Source: Omphalotus guepiniiformis (taxonomy: Eukaryota > Basidiomycota > Agaricomycetes > Agaricales > Omphalotaceae). From it: a stretch of DNA of 64,000 nucleotides. Shown piece by piece: positions 45,118-56,469 of the stretch; the stretch's first letter is position 1; every line of letters begins with the position of its first letter. A program made the translations under genes and the position numbers. Under the pieces are notes generated by a model. The model was not told the origin of the DNA. It was given only the letters and a program-made list of their open reading frames with translations, and ran no database searches. The DNA lies in assembly GCA_028554645.1 (NCBI GenBank), contig JAQOOI010000052.1:87173-151172 (forward strand). The letters run 5' to 3'.

Positions 45118-48100
45118 ATGGATCAACCGGATATCGAATCTGTGCCTACACCAGCGGTGAAGAATCTACGCTCGAAGTTTGAACATCTCGCTGTTCCTTC
45201 GCCTTCGCCTTTGCAGACGCCAGTGTCTCCGGGTGGGAAAAGACCGCCGCCTCCGCCACCTCCAGGGAGAGGTGTCTCCCCTTCTCGTACACCGTCTCGT
45301 GGACGTTCGCCCTCTCCGTCTGCCTCGCCTTTACTGAAGTCCAGCCCAGCGCCGTCGGTTAGTGGAGGGATACATCCTAGTCCCCTTGTAACGACTTTGG
45401 GCCTCCCTCATGAGCAGGAAGATGAGCCACCGGAAATTCTGCCGAGTGTCGCCGCTTTGCGTAGCAAGTTCATGTGCGTAATAGTTCTATCTTTCTGAAA
45501 GCGTACAGCTCAAGATTTCTTCTCATGCATGAGCTCTCCCCCTCAATCTGTTCCGGCCAAACCATCTGTTCCACTTCGCACTCCTAAAACTTCGTCTGAG
45601 CCTCTGATTCCCATTATTTCTTCTTCCAGCCCAGAAGAGTCTCTCTCCTCCTCATCTTCCAGCACTCTGTCGTTGTCCATAGACGACCCTTTTACCGATG
45701 ACGCGACAGACAGTGCGACAGATCCGGATTCATCCGCTACGACTACTGCTGCCCCACCTTTACCTGCGAGGAAATCGCTAATCTTTAATGATGCGGCAGT
45801 TTCATCGCCTCGTCTACCCCCTCCTCGCCCACCCCCTAGACATCATCACCACGATCGACCTGTATCTGTCAGTTCTCCTTCTACCCTGTCAGGCCTTCCA
45901 CCTCCGCTTCCCGTCCGTCGAACAACAGTAGCTCAGGCCGAGGACATCGCTATTCCTTCAACAGCTCCCAAACCTCCTTTACGCTCTGTTATTCCACCGC
46001 CGCCGCCTCACGCTTCACACCCTAATGCCTCCCATCAAGCTCTTGTCTCTGTGCCCCATAGCCATTCCACCTCCTCCCTAGAAAACTTTTCCGTTGCCTC
46101 ACCTGTAGTTGTTACACCTACAACGGCCTCCGAACGCAAAATATTTAATAATCTCCCCCCTCCACCTACTCGCATCATTAATCTCGGGGACAAACTTCCT
46201 CCACTTGCCCGTCGTGCACCATCGGGCAACTCTGACTCATCCGATGATTCGGGTGACGAAGATGACGACGAATTGGAAGGTGCAGGTGCGGGCTTACGAG
46301 GACCTCTGGCTGACCTCTTACCCGACTCCTCGCGTAGCTCTCGTCGACCACCCTTCCTCTTCCCTGAAAACCCTCAAAGCGGAATTCGCGTGCCAGCACA
46401 TACGGGCTACCTCGCGGTAAGCGGGGGCGGGCGATGGTACGCTGTCGGGAACGGTCACCACGTTAAGGTGTGGGACATGAGCTTCAGTCATGAGTATCCT
46501 GTGTGGGATTTAGACACACGCGAGGTAGGGGGAGGAAAGGAAGGGAAAGTGTGTGCGGTTGAGTTTCGGAGTCGAGAGAGGCTTTGGGTTGGAATGAAGG
46601 AAGGGGGGTTATTTGAGGTCTATTTGGGGTCCGGGAAAGGTGGTAAAGGGAAGGGGAGGGTTGGGGTTGTCACTGGAAAGAAGATGGCGGCTCATTTGCA
46701 TCCTATTGTGTGGATTTTCAGCTGGGCGAGGAGAATGGTGACCGTTGATGAGAGTGGAAAGGTGTTGGTGTTCTCGCCCAAGGACACTCATCCCTATGAG
46801 GATGATGCTGAGGATGATGGTGGGGCGGAAGACTTGTTGACCACGACGCCGAGAGTCATACGCGTGACGGACAAGCTCGAGTTTGCGAAGATCATTGGCG
46901 GCAAACTGTGGACTGCTGCTAGGAGCGATCAACATGGAGCCGGGACAACCGCTCGGACGCCTATCGTGAGGATTTATGATATCTTTAATGGTGCAATCAA
47001 TCCCGTGGGCGCAGGGAGGACCGTCATCCCGACTGAACATGTCGGGCCCGTGACATCTGCGACCGAGCTTCCCACTACACCTGGATATGCGTACCTCGGG
47101 CATGAAGAAGGGTACATCACGATCTGGGCGCTGAATTCTTCTGCCTTTACATCTTACCCCACGCCTTCTAGTGCTGCTGCGAATGTAGTTGCGGTTCAGT
47201 TGACGGATGACATCCCCCGGTGTGTAGAAGTGATGAAAGTCTCTTCAAGTGATGTGATGTCGCTCGAGGGTGTGCATGATAAGCTATGGGCAGGGGGCCG
47301 GAATGGTTTCATTACGGCGTACGATGTGAAGCCTCGACCGTGGATCGTGACGAATTGTTGGTGTGCGCATCCGCCTACGAGGGAGAAACCGAGGGATGGT
47401 GGGACTGGGACTTCGTTGTTACCTGTCAATAGGATCATCCTTGATCGGTGGGGGTTGGGACCTGCTTCTGGTGAGGAGTACGGTGGTCAAGGACGATTAG
47501 CGGTCATCAGTGTTGGGAGGAATGAGACTGTTGGTATTTGGGATGGGCTTTTGAAGGCCGACTGGGAGGACGGGGAAGTTGAGAAACGTGAAGGGGAATT
47601 TAGTGGGTTTAGGGATTTGAAGGTGTTGATTGTTAGTTGGAACTGCGATTCCGCTAGACCGGATGCGTTGTCCTCGTCATTTTTGGGAGACGGGCATGAT
47701 TTGGAAGGGGGTGCGTCTGCGGCAAGTATGAGCTTTTTGAGTGATGCGTTGAGGAGCGTGGATAGTCCTGATGTGATTAGCTTTGGGCTGCAAGAGGTGA
47801 TTGACCTCGAGAGCAGGAAGATGGCGGCGAAGAATGTTTTGTTGGGGAATAATTTGGGGTTGAATAAAAAGAAGGAGGAGAGTTATGGGTATTATGGGTA
47901 CGGGTATGGGTATGGGTATTCGGGTGCGGGTCCTTCGTCATCGCTATCGGCAAGTGGTATAGGTGGTTTGGGTGCCACCAACAGCTCTACGATTCTCGGT
48001 TTATCGGATAAGGTGACGGGGGCGTATAAACGCTGGTTTGATCATTTAATGATGGCGGTGAGACTTGCGATGCCGCCCGAGTGCCCGTATTCGGTGATTC

Positions 48101-49029
48101 ATACGGAGAGCATGGTGGGGCTGTTCACGTGTATATTTGTGAAGAATTCGGAGCGAGCTGCGTTGAAGGATTTGGCGATTAACACGGTCAAGAGGGGGAT
48201 GGGGGGCAGGTATGGGAATAAGGTACGGTTTGGTGTGGTCTGTAGAAGTGCTCGGTTACTGATGGGATACTTCTTGACAGGGAGGTATTATCTCGCGTTT
48301 TGTCGTCGAGGACTCGTCTATCTGTTTTGTCAACTGTCATCTTGCTGCCGGACAACATGCTGTGCGTACTCGTAACGCGGACGTTGCGGCGATACTGGAA
48401 GAGAAGATGCTATTCCCTCCTACGCTCGAACCTTTGGCGTTTGTTGGAGGTGGAGATGGGTCGATGGTCATGGATCATGAAATCATTTTCGTGCGTTACT
48501 CCCTATTTGCTTATTCGTATGCAATATTCACAGTCTTTTTGCATAGGTCAATGGTGACATGAACTACCGCATCGACCAACGCCGAGATGCCATCGTCGCC
48601 GCCGTACGCGCAGGCGAGCACGAAACTATGCTTGCGCACGACCAGCTACTCAAGGAGATCAAATATAATCGTGGTTGTCGCTTCCGATTTTTCTCTGAAG
48701 GACATATATCTTTCGCGCCTACGTATAAATACGACAGACGCTCGGACGAGTATGACACGTCAGAGAAGAGGCGTTCGCCGGCGTGGTGTGATCGTGTTTT
48801 GTGGCGTGCGAGGGTGCCTGGGAGGGTGCAGCAGTTGAGTTATAGACGTTACGAGGCGGATGTGTCGGATCATCGACCTATTTCTTCAGCGTTTTCGATG
48901 AGGGTTAAGAGGGTTCGGCATGAGGTTAGGCAGAGGGTGAAGGCGGAGGTTCAGGCTATCTGGTTGGAAGAGCAGGAGAAGAGGTTGGCTGTTGTGAGGG
49001 AGTTTTATCGGAATGTGGCGTTTGCTTGA
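45118..49029 (+). CDS. Inositol polyphosphate 5-phosphatase with N-terminal WD40-like domain
   Basis: Four exons (45118-45473, 45534-48222, 48281-48490, 48547-49029) give 1245 residues. It removes the 5-phosphate from phosphoinositides such as PI(4,5)P2 and so controls membrane traffic and actin. Residues 1-~390 are Pro/Ser-rich with SH3-type stretches (KRPPPPPPPGRG, KPPLRSVIPPPPP). ~400-800 form a beta-propeller-like region (GIRVPAHTGYLAVSGGGRWYAVGNGHHVKVWDM). ~815-1210 form the catalytic domain with SWNCDS, GLQEVIDLESRK, GDMNYRID (~1086), PAWCDRVLW (~1162) and SDHRP (~1191). A GYGYGYGY insert (~904) lies in a loop. The C-terminus is a basic helix. The propeller-plus-5-phosphatase order is known in fungi and plants. 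All catalytic motifs are intact. Confidence 0.93.
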
Positions 49030-49366
49030 TGGTGTTTTGTTTGCAAAGGACTCTTTACTTTCCAATTCCTTTTTCTTTATTTCCTTTTTCTTTAATGATC
49101 AATGGACTTTCTTATTATGATTTTTCATGTAGCGACTTTTCCTTACCTGTAGCCAGCACTCTCTTTAACTGTTAGATAGCATAATTATTTGGGTAGGAAT
49201 GAAAGAGGAGCCCCCCAATGTAGTAGAATTGATAATGTAATTAGCATAACGTCAACATCGATATCCGATAAGCAGCTTTGATCTTTCTTTCGCACCATCA
49301 TCATCCAGGGGTTTCTTGAAAGTATTTTCGACACATACTTTTAATTTTCCTCTTTCGTTTGTAGCG

Positions 49367-49897
49367 ATGAACACCTCTGAGGAGATAACGATTTTGAAAA
49401 GTACGTAGTTGGTATCTAAAGGGTCGATGTGAATTGACTCAACAGTCACCTCGCTCAACTTTTCTGAACATCAGATGCGATCAAGGAATATGGAGCGGTA
49501 AATTCTGAAGGGAAGCATAGCGTTTCGTACGGTGTGTTGTTTGATAAGACGGCAAATACGTGTGAGTAGGGCGCTGAGTTTGTGCTTGGTCTTTTGAGTT
49601 GTAATTCATGCAAATTGAATTTCCCCTTCCTTCACCGGACATGGTTGGTTGTAGTGGAAGCATTGAATGGGACGTTACGTGCTGCGAAGAAGCAGAAAAA
49701 GGTGTGTATTTTACGCTGATGACTGAATTTGATGTTTCGGCGGTGCGAAAGCTATTTTGTCTCCTCCGTTATCTGTAACTGTTGAGTGATCTACTAGTAT
49801 ACTGACTTTTCATGATGAATTCTAGGTCGCTTTTGACGCAGAGCTGTTGATGATGCCGAAAGATAAGGATGTGCAGGTGGTTTTGCTTGAAGAATGA
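49367..49897 (+). CDS. Costars-family protein (ABRACL-like), four small exons
   Basis: Exons 49367-49400, 49475-49561, 49655-49701 and 49826-49897 splice to 79 residues, the usual family length. The product starts MNTSEEITILKNAIKEYG and continues with AVNSEGKHSVSYGVLFDKTANT, LEALNGTLRAAKKQKK, VAFDAELLMMP and DVQVVLLEE. These are the winged-helix-like Costars hallmarks (IxxLG.......SVxFGxLF, FEALxGTLxxAKKRK, YxGELLLQ). In Dictyostelium and animals Costars/ABRACL proteins influence actin dynamics and cell migration. Every junction is GT-AG and in frame. The gene is easily missed because no exon exceeds 90 bases. It lies 340 bp downstream of the 5-phosphatase on the same strand. Confidence 0.9.
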
Positions 49898-49953
49898 AAT
49901 GCCATCCCATTTATTGTACATATGTAGGTACGGTACTATCAATCTGTCTTGTC

Positions 49954-51270
49954 TTAAAGTCCAGCAGCTCTCGTAGTTTCCCGCAGTCGCACCTCAATCG
50001 CTTCATCGAATCCTACTACGCTGAAGGTAATCTTGGCGATGGATAAACTTCCGTTTGAGATCTGTGCTTCGATCTGCTCTTTTAAGAGCCTATTTCCTCG
50101 CGGGACACTGGCATTAATCTGATTCAGCAGACATTGTTTTGTCTAAGGAAATATGGATTAGCTCTGCGCAAGGGGTGACCGGTGACATGTCTCTACTCAA
50201 ATTACCTTCTCAGAAAGTGCCCTGAATTCTTCCACTCCGATAATGATGTGCCCCAAGTTGGTGTTGTAAGTCCCCAAATAAAACCATCCGTCATTATATC
50301 TGATTATCAACTCCCCCAGCCAGGAATTCAACCCAAATTGTTTGAACCTCTTGCAAGGTTTCGTATTACCTTTATTGTCGATGTAGGAGCAATTCGCAAT
50401 GAATGTTATTTCTGCTCGATTTTGGAAGTTTAGGATCAGCTCGTCAGGGTTTGCGAATGCCGCCCAATCCTTTTTCGCTGATACACATATTTCCTGTCAG
50501 AGAACATGATCGTGAGCTGTCAGAGAAACAGTGATAGTCTGCAAGACCCTTTGTTCCTACCTTGGTTATTCGTCGCATGACTGCGGAGGAAGCTGAAGTT
50601 GAATCCCGACTACGATAGATAGGCAAGAGGGGTTTGACTGCCACGCCCTCAAGCTCTGAACTCAAACTCGTGCTCGGATTTCCTTGTGCTTCGATCTGAG
50701 AAGTGGTTGAAACAAACTTTGTCCCCTTATCATCATGTGAGTATTCTTCAGACTGCGCCAACAGAGCTTTCAAATCCTGCACAGTCATCTCAAGCACCAC
50801 GACCTCCGACCGACTCTTCTCCAACTCCTTCTTAGTCTCGTCCATCATACCAACGAGACTATCGTACTCGAATTTAAGTTCTGTGAGCTGTAAAGAAAGA
50901 TCTTCGTTCGATTCTAGATTCTTTTGATGTTCGTCTCGTTCATAGCTTAGATCGTCTATGATGTTACTGACGGACTTTCAGGGGGGTGATGGAAAGTTGA
51001 AAATTTGAGTATACTGAGTACTGAGTACTCGGATTGGGAATGACTTACCGATGTACGAGCATTCTGGAGCTCAGATTGCAAACGCCGAATCTCTTCTCCT
51101 TGTATCCGTATGATATCTTGAACTATGGTAGGCGGTAAGGTTATAGCGCACTGTCAAGGACTCAGAGTACTCAGAGCACTCGGATTTAGAGTACGAGTTC
51201 AATCCTGCCATCATGGTGAAGATGAGTTACCTGGGAGGTTTGCGCGCGTCGACCTTTAAGTGTCTCATTC
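49954..51270 (-). CDS. Coiled-coil protein with C-terminal YLGTY domain (paralogue 2)
   Basis: Minus-strand multi-exon gene. The conserved N-terminus AITLPPTIVQDIIRIQGEEIRRLQSELQNARTS aligns with ITLPSAVIQDLLRIQAEELMRAQ of the gene at 27292. A coiled coil follows (MMDETKKELEKSRSEVVVLEMTVQDLKALLAQ). The C-terminal domain runs KPCKRFKQFGLNSWLGELIIRYNDGWFYLGTYNTN, then ITFSVVGFDEAIEVRLRETTRAAGL, ending at TAA 49954-49956. It is shorter than paralogue 1, mainly lacking the acidic middle. The first exon and exact start near 51270 are unresolved. No catalytic motif is visible; a scaffold role is inferred from the coiled coil. Confidence 0.75.
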
Positions 51271-51815
51271 TGAGGAATGGTGTGGGAAGCACAACCCCGT
51301 TTTGAACCAGGATTTGCGCATCGAGTTCTATAAGTATACCTACATATGTACTACGAAGCAAATTCAATTGATGGCCCATTTTGTACCAGGATTGAGATCT
51401 GAGAAGCAGAACGGTTTAGTACCAGCACTTACGTTGTAATCAGAGTCTGGAATATAAACAAGGTTCAGAAAGGAAGGACAGCTGGTGGTGGAAGACCAAA
51501 AGATAAGATTCGCAAGTACTTCTGTTACTGTTACTGTAACAAGAAAGGAAGTATACTATGTAGTACATAGCCCATACATACAAACTCGAAAGCTTTTTTA
51601 ATAGATCATCAAGTGACCAAGTACATAACACGACAAAGAAGTATTGGGGTATGTATACGTATACGATAAGCTCACGACCTGAAGTTCTAATTTTGAGGAC
51701 AGTACATGATTGTTTCGAGATAGCAGCACTGAATAGTGACCTGACAAAGAAAAAGATTCACAACATCACATCAAAAGTCCTGTAGATGAGTCCGGATAAG
51801 AACAATTATCTTTCG
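51271..51815. other. Intergenic, part of a segmental duplication
   Basis: 51430-51815 is related to 61990-62300 (shared ggatagcagcact, a gtccggataa block and a following catcatccaa). It is the 3' flank of the F-box/NTase gene and contains no gene. Confidence 0.5.
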
Positions 51816-53000
51816 TTATTTCGTTGAATTCATCATCCAAACTGCGTTATCAATGAGCCTGGGTACGTACATCCCATACAAAGAACAACCCACGTACCTC
51901 TCATCTTGAGCACCCAACAAGTCCAACAACTCCCTGGAAAGTACCGTGTCCGCCGCGACATAATGATAACGTAAATACGGGCTCGATAGGTGTTCAAATT
52001 TCATTTGAGCCCCGTCGCTAGTATACTCCAAAGCCCAGGTATTCGCTTGAATCCGCTCAGGTTCAAGGGGATTTGGAAAAGCTTTAGAAGTTCCCAATTC
52101 AAGCGGTAACTTCCAACAAAACCTATCGCCAATACGTCTTATGTAAACCACTCTTGACTCATTCAAACGACTCGGTCTGTGGCTTCGTACGCGAGAACAG
52201 TCTCCTCCATAGTCCATCCACGATCCACGTACTTTTGCCGCGCAGAATCCTGGTTCGAACCTTCCGTTGAAGTCATTAGGGAGCGACGCTGCTCGAATGT
52301 CGCAATAGGGTACAACGAATACGCGTTCTGGTGAGTGATGATCGACATAACACATGCTGTTGTGAGAACGACTTCAGAAAGGCAGATCTACATATTACAT
52401 AGAGAGAGAGAGAGGAAAGGGTGGACGGACGTACTGGAATGAAAAGCAAGGATAATGTTCAAAGGTGAACCTAGCGCCGTAATCAACTGTATCTTCCGAT
52501 CGCCTTTATAAAAATTAAAACACTCCACCATCCCACGCCCCCAATAACTTTCCTCTCCCCACGAATCAATCGTCCGCGCGAGTTGCCGAAAAACACCATC
52601 GAATTTCCCAATCTCAGCTTGCGTCGCACGAGGTTTAAAGATATACCCAGCACCAAGAAGAACTTACCTTCCAATCTCCTTACAATACCGATGTTCGACG
52701 TAAATATCCAGATCGGATTCCGGATACGTGGTGTTCCTATCCATAAATTGCAACGCCGTAGATCCAGAAATAAGTAATCGTAATCCATATTCCGATTGAA
52801 GGAACCTGAATTCCTCGATCTCGTAATTGTCAAGGTACGGTTGCAGCAATTTCTTGATATTGAAAACTCGACGGGTATAGTGTCGGACGCATGTTTTATT
52901 GAATTTGGAGGTCCAGGAGAATCGAATGAGCTCTAGGGGTGGTAGTTCGTCTAAAATAAAGTCGATGATTGGGAACGGACTGAGTGAGGAGGTAAGAGGG
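51816..53000 (-). CDS. F-box plus nucleotidyltransferase-fold protein
   Basis: Multi-exon minus-strand gene. An F-box-like N-terminus (PIIDFILDELPPLELIRFSWTSKFNKTCVRHYTRRVFNI) leads into FRFLQSEYGLRLLISGSTALQFMDR......ESDLDIYV, the GS...DxD signature of the nucleotidyltransferase fold. An exon with AEIGKFDGVFRQLARTIDSWGEESYWGRGMVECFNF follows. The intron with donor CATTCCA|GTACGT joins LGSPLNIILAFHS to TCVMSIITHQNAYSLYPIATFEQRRSL. Families with this order are common in agaricomycetes, usually uncharacterised. The frame changes near 52165-52180 (VLAYEATDR to IGDRFCWKLPLEL) with no good intron, so a one-base deletion is likely and the gene may be dying. The start near 53000 is unresolved. Degraded relatives lie at 39880 and 61990. 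Confidence 0.68.
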
Positions 53001-53663
53001 TGTCTTGGTGAGCATTATAAAAGGGCTTACAAACGATGAAAGATGTCCTTGCCCCAAGTCATCATTACACGAAAACCTCCAATGCTACGTCGCGTCTACT
53101 AAGTCGCGTCCTTTTGATCTTTCTGAGCTTGGGTAAAAGATATATACGTGAAGCCAAGGTTGAAAGTAAGATGATAAAGCGCGACGTTGAAGATCTAGAC
53201 GAGAAGGACAAGTTTTCTCCCTCCAATCTTGCCCCGCTGGCAGGAGTTTCGAAAGAAGGACGACCTCACTCGTCCGAGTCACGCTCGGGTTTCGGGATTA
53301 ATGTACTGTCGACGTGTGACTGAGTGACACTTTGGAAGCGAACAGTCATCGGACATCCTATGGCTCGTTGTGTTTGGAAAGCCAGAAGGAGAATGCTATT
53401 GACTCGTAGGATCCACGAATGATCATGATGAAGGACTTGTAAGGTGAACCGAGAAGAATAGCTGAAGCGGCCCGGAAGGCTGAGGGTGTTTAAGACGTGA
53501 AGATGCATGGAAGGAAATAGATAAAAACAACTGGAAGTACAGTACAATAACAGCTAGCCTTCATGCTTGAGGGAATGTTTTACAATAAGATCCATCATTA
53601 CAGAATTCCTGGGATGAGCAAGTACGGAGTTTTCTTCTTATACTGAGCCCAAGCCTCTCCATA
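53001..53663. other. Duplicated intergenic segment
   Basis: 53150-53340 matches 62850-63015 (shared cgttgaagatcta, acgagaa and a cgctcggg block). 53525-53663 matches the reverse complement of 40300-40445. No intact gene lies here. Confidence 0.6.
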
Positions 53664-54461
53664 TTATATCGATCGTAAATCAACTTCCCAAACCTCGCAA
53701 TCATACAAATCAACACTCACTCTATTACCACAATACTCATCCATCTCCGCAACCGCCCTCCCCATAAAATCCCACGACAAAAACGCCGCAACCCCCACAC
53801 CCCAAATCCACCCAGCAGAAGCCAAAGCAAACCCAGCTCTCCAAATCATATATCCACCATAATTAACATGCCTCGCAAGTCCGAATAAACCACCCGTGAA
53901 AAGCTTTCCCTCGTTCTTTGGATCATCTTTGAACTTTTTCCTTTGAACCTCTGATACCCATTCCAGGAACATTCCCACTATATATAGACCCGTACCGACT
54001 ACCAGAGGCGCTGAAACCCCCAGGTCCTCGGCCGAGGAAGAAGGAGTATTTTGAGTCAGGACGGACGTGGCGGTACAGATGAATAGAAGAGTGTTTAGGG
54101 AGTTGTAGATTGTGTTGACGGCGCCTACCATAACCGACCCAATGGGAGTTATAGCTTCATGTGAAATCATAAGCACCCAATACGACTGTTTAACGAATGC
54201 CCCGACTGCCATCGAGAATAAGATGGTACGATAAGGAGATAACCCGAGAAACCCGAGGCTGCTTCCAAAAGCAGCAGTACGTAGGGTACCATGAAGAGCC
54301 TTGATAATGGATCCTCCTATCATTCGAGAGAGAATTCCGTATTGGAGAGGTAAGTCGAGAGCTCGAAGGAAGACGAAGAGGGTTCTTGAGAATGGAGTTG
54401 GTTCATGGGATCCTCGTTTGATTATGGGGTTTCTTTGAGGTATCGAGGAGGAGGACGACAT
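53664..54461 (-). CDS. Multi-pass membrane protein, isoprenylcysteine methyltransferase/DUF1295-like
   Basis: Single-exon, 265 residues. At least four hydrophobic helices are visible (TILFSMAVGAFVKQSYWVLMI, SLNTLLFICTATSVL, PLVVGTGLYIVGMFLEWVSE, MIWRAGFALASAGWIWGVGVAAFL). ARHVNYGGY at residues 196-204 corresponds to the RHPxYxG cofactor loop of ICMT and related methyltransferases or reductases. In the family the C-terminus normally continues MDEYC..RYG..W....VPY. Here, after MDEYCGNR, the sequence departs into VSVDLYDCEVWEVDLRSI, so a late frameshift may have replaced the conserved tail. Location would be ER or other endomembrane. ATG 54461 is clear. A truncated duplicate of its 3' end lies at 40105-40450. 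Confidence 0.78.
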   Translation of the reverse strand: MSSSSSIPQRNPIIKRGSHEPTPFSRTLFVFLRALDLPLQYGILSRMIGGSIIKALHGTLRTAAFGSSLGFLGLSPYRTILFSMAVGAFVKQSYWVLMISHEAITPIGSVMVGAVNTIYNSLNTLLFICTATSVLTQNTPSSSAEDLGVSAPLVVGTGLYIVGMFLEWVSEVQRKKFKDDPKNEGKLFTGGLFGLARHVNYGGYMIWRAGFALASAGWIWGVGVAAFLSWDFMGRAVAEMDEYCGNRVSVDLYDCEVWEVDLRSI

Positions 54462-55034
54462 GGTAGAGGTTGGTGAACGTGAGAGTCTGTTCTGAGACAG
54501 TTCATGAGATCATAGGGCTCGTATATAAAGGTAAGTAAGACATTGACAATCATCTGTCCACGTCGCTCGGCGCGGCCTGTTACGCTGCGACATCTAAGTA
54601 GTAGTCAGCATGGTGTAGTCACAAGGCATCTCTTAAAGCTAAGTGTTCGTAGTACCAATCTACTTATAAAAAACACCGAAAAATCTCTATCCAGAACTCT
54701 ACGGCTACTTAAGTACAGTCCGACCATTCATCCTTTCTCTTTCTTCCATCTATCACTTTTCAAACACAACCACAAGATCCTTCGACTCAATCCACCTATC
54801 CCACAACTCCCTATATACATTCGAGTCTCGTTCAACTCCTCCTCCTTCTCCTCCTAATCTCCTCCTCCTCCTCCTTGTCCGACTCGCTTTTGCTTTTGCT
54901 CCCAAGCGCGAAATACGATAAATCTCTCGTTTATCTTCTTCGGTGTACGTCTCTATCATATGAAGAGCCTCGATCGTGCTTGGTTGTCTCTAGAAACGTG
55001 GGGGTCTATTAGGATATGCAAATGGAACGATGGA
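54462..55034. other. Intergenic, no gene seen
   Basis: Contains a polypyrimidine/TCC-rich stretch (54835-54890). The minus-strand frame at 54753-54959 is Arg-rich and low complexity, probably incidental. Confidence 0.4.
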
Positions 55035-55814
55035 TCATGGAACTTTTTGCGCTTGACGTACTCGTTCAGGGTAAACCAGACGAAACCATTTACAAAAAAC
55101 TTTTATCGGTAAATGATACCGCTCCCCAGCGCTCTGAGCGTTCCTTCCCTCTCGGCTCTGAGGACCCTGCCACCTCGTCTCCTTTCGGTTTCGGTTTCGG
55201 TTTCGCAAAGGCGGAAGAGCAGGCTGATACGAAGATATCACCGGTACCCTCTCTTCGTATTCCTCCCTAGATATTCTCATTCTTGATACCGTGACTGAGC
55301 TACTAGTTGTTGTTGTTGAGTTGACGCACACGCACTGGAAACGTGCGTCAGAACTCTGTAAGATCCTACGATTCATTTTAGCTGAAATCCAATATTGTTC
55401 TTCTGCTTCCTTTGTGGGATACGTGTCGTAGTTATAGTTCCTTCCCCACTGGCGGCAACCGTGACTCCGACTCTGACTCCAGGGTATCAGGAGGTGCCAC
55501 GACCAGCGGTACACGAGCTTTAAGATATGTTCTATATTCGAGAAGAGGGATAGTAGCGCCAAGCGCCATTGTCGTAGAGGCCCTTGAGTAATTTTGCAGT
55601 ATAGTCGTCGTCGTATGCTGTACTGGCCCGGGTGCTGGTGCTGGTGCGCATGCTGGTGCTGGTGCTGGTGCTGGTACTGGTGTTTAGAGTCACGATGGGT
55701 GGTGTTGACATTGTATGCAAGGAGAGCAAAGACGACAGCAGATGCAGAAGCTGCAACCCAGGTATTTCTTCGAGCGAAGATGATGAGGGTCATAGACCTT
55801 AATGGGAGGGTCAT
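55035..55814 (-). CDS. Hypothetical protein with one N-terminal transmembrane segment (doubtful)
   Basis: A 259-codon frame with ATG 55814 starts MTLPLRSMTLIIFARRNTW, has a hydrophobic segment VAASASAVVFALLAYNV and then a His/Gln repeat. It resembles no family I know, and the downstream part is Arg/Ser-rich. A competing frame ends in AYDDDYTAKLLKGLYDNGAWRYYPSSRI and could represent the real protein, in which case the long frame is a shadow. The length of the open frame alone is modest support. Confidence 0.3.
   Translation of the reverse strand: MTLPLRSMTLIIFARRNTWVAASASAVVFALLAYNVNTTHRDSKHQYQHQHQHQHAHQHQHPGQYSIRRRLYCKITQGPLRQWRLALLSLFSNIEHILKLVYRWSWHLLIPWSQSRSHGCRQWGRNYNYDTYPTKEAEEQYWISAKMNRRILQSSDARFQCVCVNSTTTTSSSVTVSRMRISREEYEERVPVISSYQPALPPLRNRNRNRKETRWQGPQSREGRNAQSAGERYHLPIKVFCKWFRLVYPERVRQAQKVP
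55628..55682. repeat. (GCTGGT)n microsatellite
   Basis: Imperfect hexamer ggtgct/ggtgcg/ggtact units, about eight copies; encodes the His/Gln or Ser/Thr run depending on the minus-strand frame. Confidence 0.85.
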
Positions 55815-56469
55815 GATGATGAGTTTTGGTTTTGGCGTTTGTGAGGGTGAGGGTGAGGTGGGTGTAGGTGTCCATGTACAGTTTAGTTGCCAGGCGATAC
55901 GTGCGAGGGAGACAACGATATTATTACTTTATTACTTGATCCCAAGAAGGGTAGGGTCCGGGGAAGTCGATCGCTACCCTCACGGGACATGGTGGCAACA
56001 CGCGTTTTAGGTGAGGCCGAGTGTTGAGTCATATTTAATTAAATGTTTTGAATCGTTTTGACTTTTTGCGCTTGAACGCCCTCCTAGGAAGGTAGGACTA
56101 TGGGTGTAGATGTTGCTTTCGCCGATGGAAGCGATGTGGCAGAGATCCCTATACTCGATTACGCACTTATAACACCTGGCCTTGATCTACTTTCTCTCCA
56201 ATCGCATCTTCTAAGCTTGAATCTTCAATTTTCGCTCGAATTTCGTAGTGAAAGAGCCTGGAGTTGAAGAGCAAGTTTGGACGATAGACGTGGAAAAGAT
56301 AAAAGTAAAGGAACGGTCCAGACCCTAGTCGCTTCAATACCTCATGTATTCATGACTCATCGACATCGTAGGGTTGGTGCGACTCGAAAATTCTTCACTG
56401 GTCTCTACGCATTACTATTGTGTCCATAAATACTAAAGCTCTTCAAGTACTACGATACGCGGCCACATC
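55815..56469. other. Intergenic, no gene seen
   Basis: 0.65 kb downstream of the TCF25-like gene; only short incidental frames. Confidence 0.45.
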
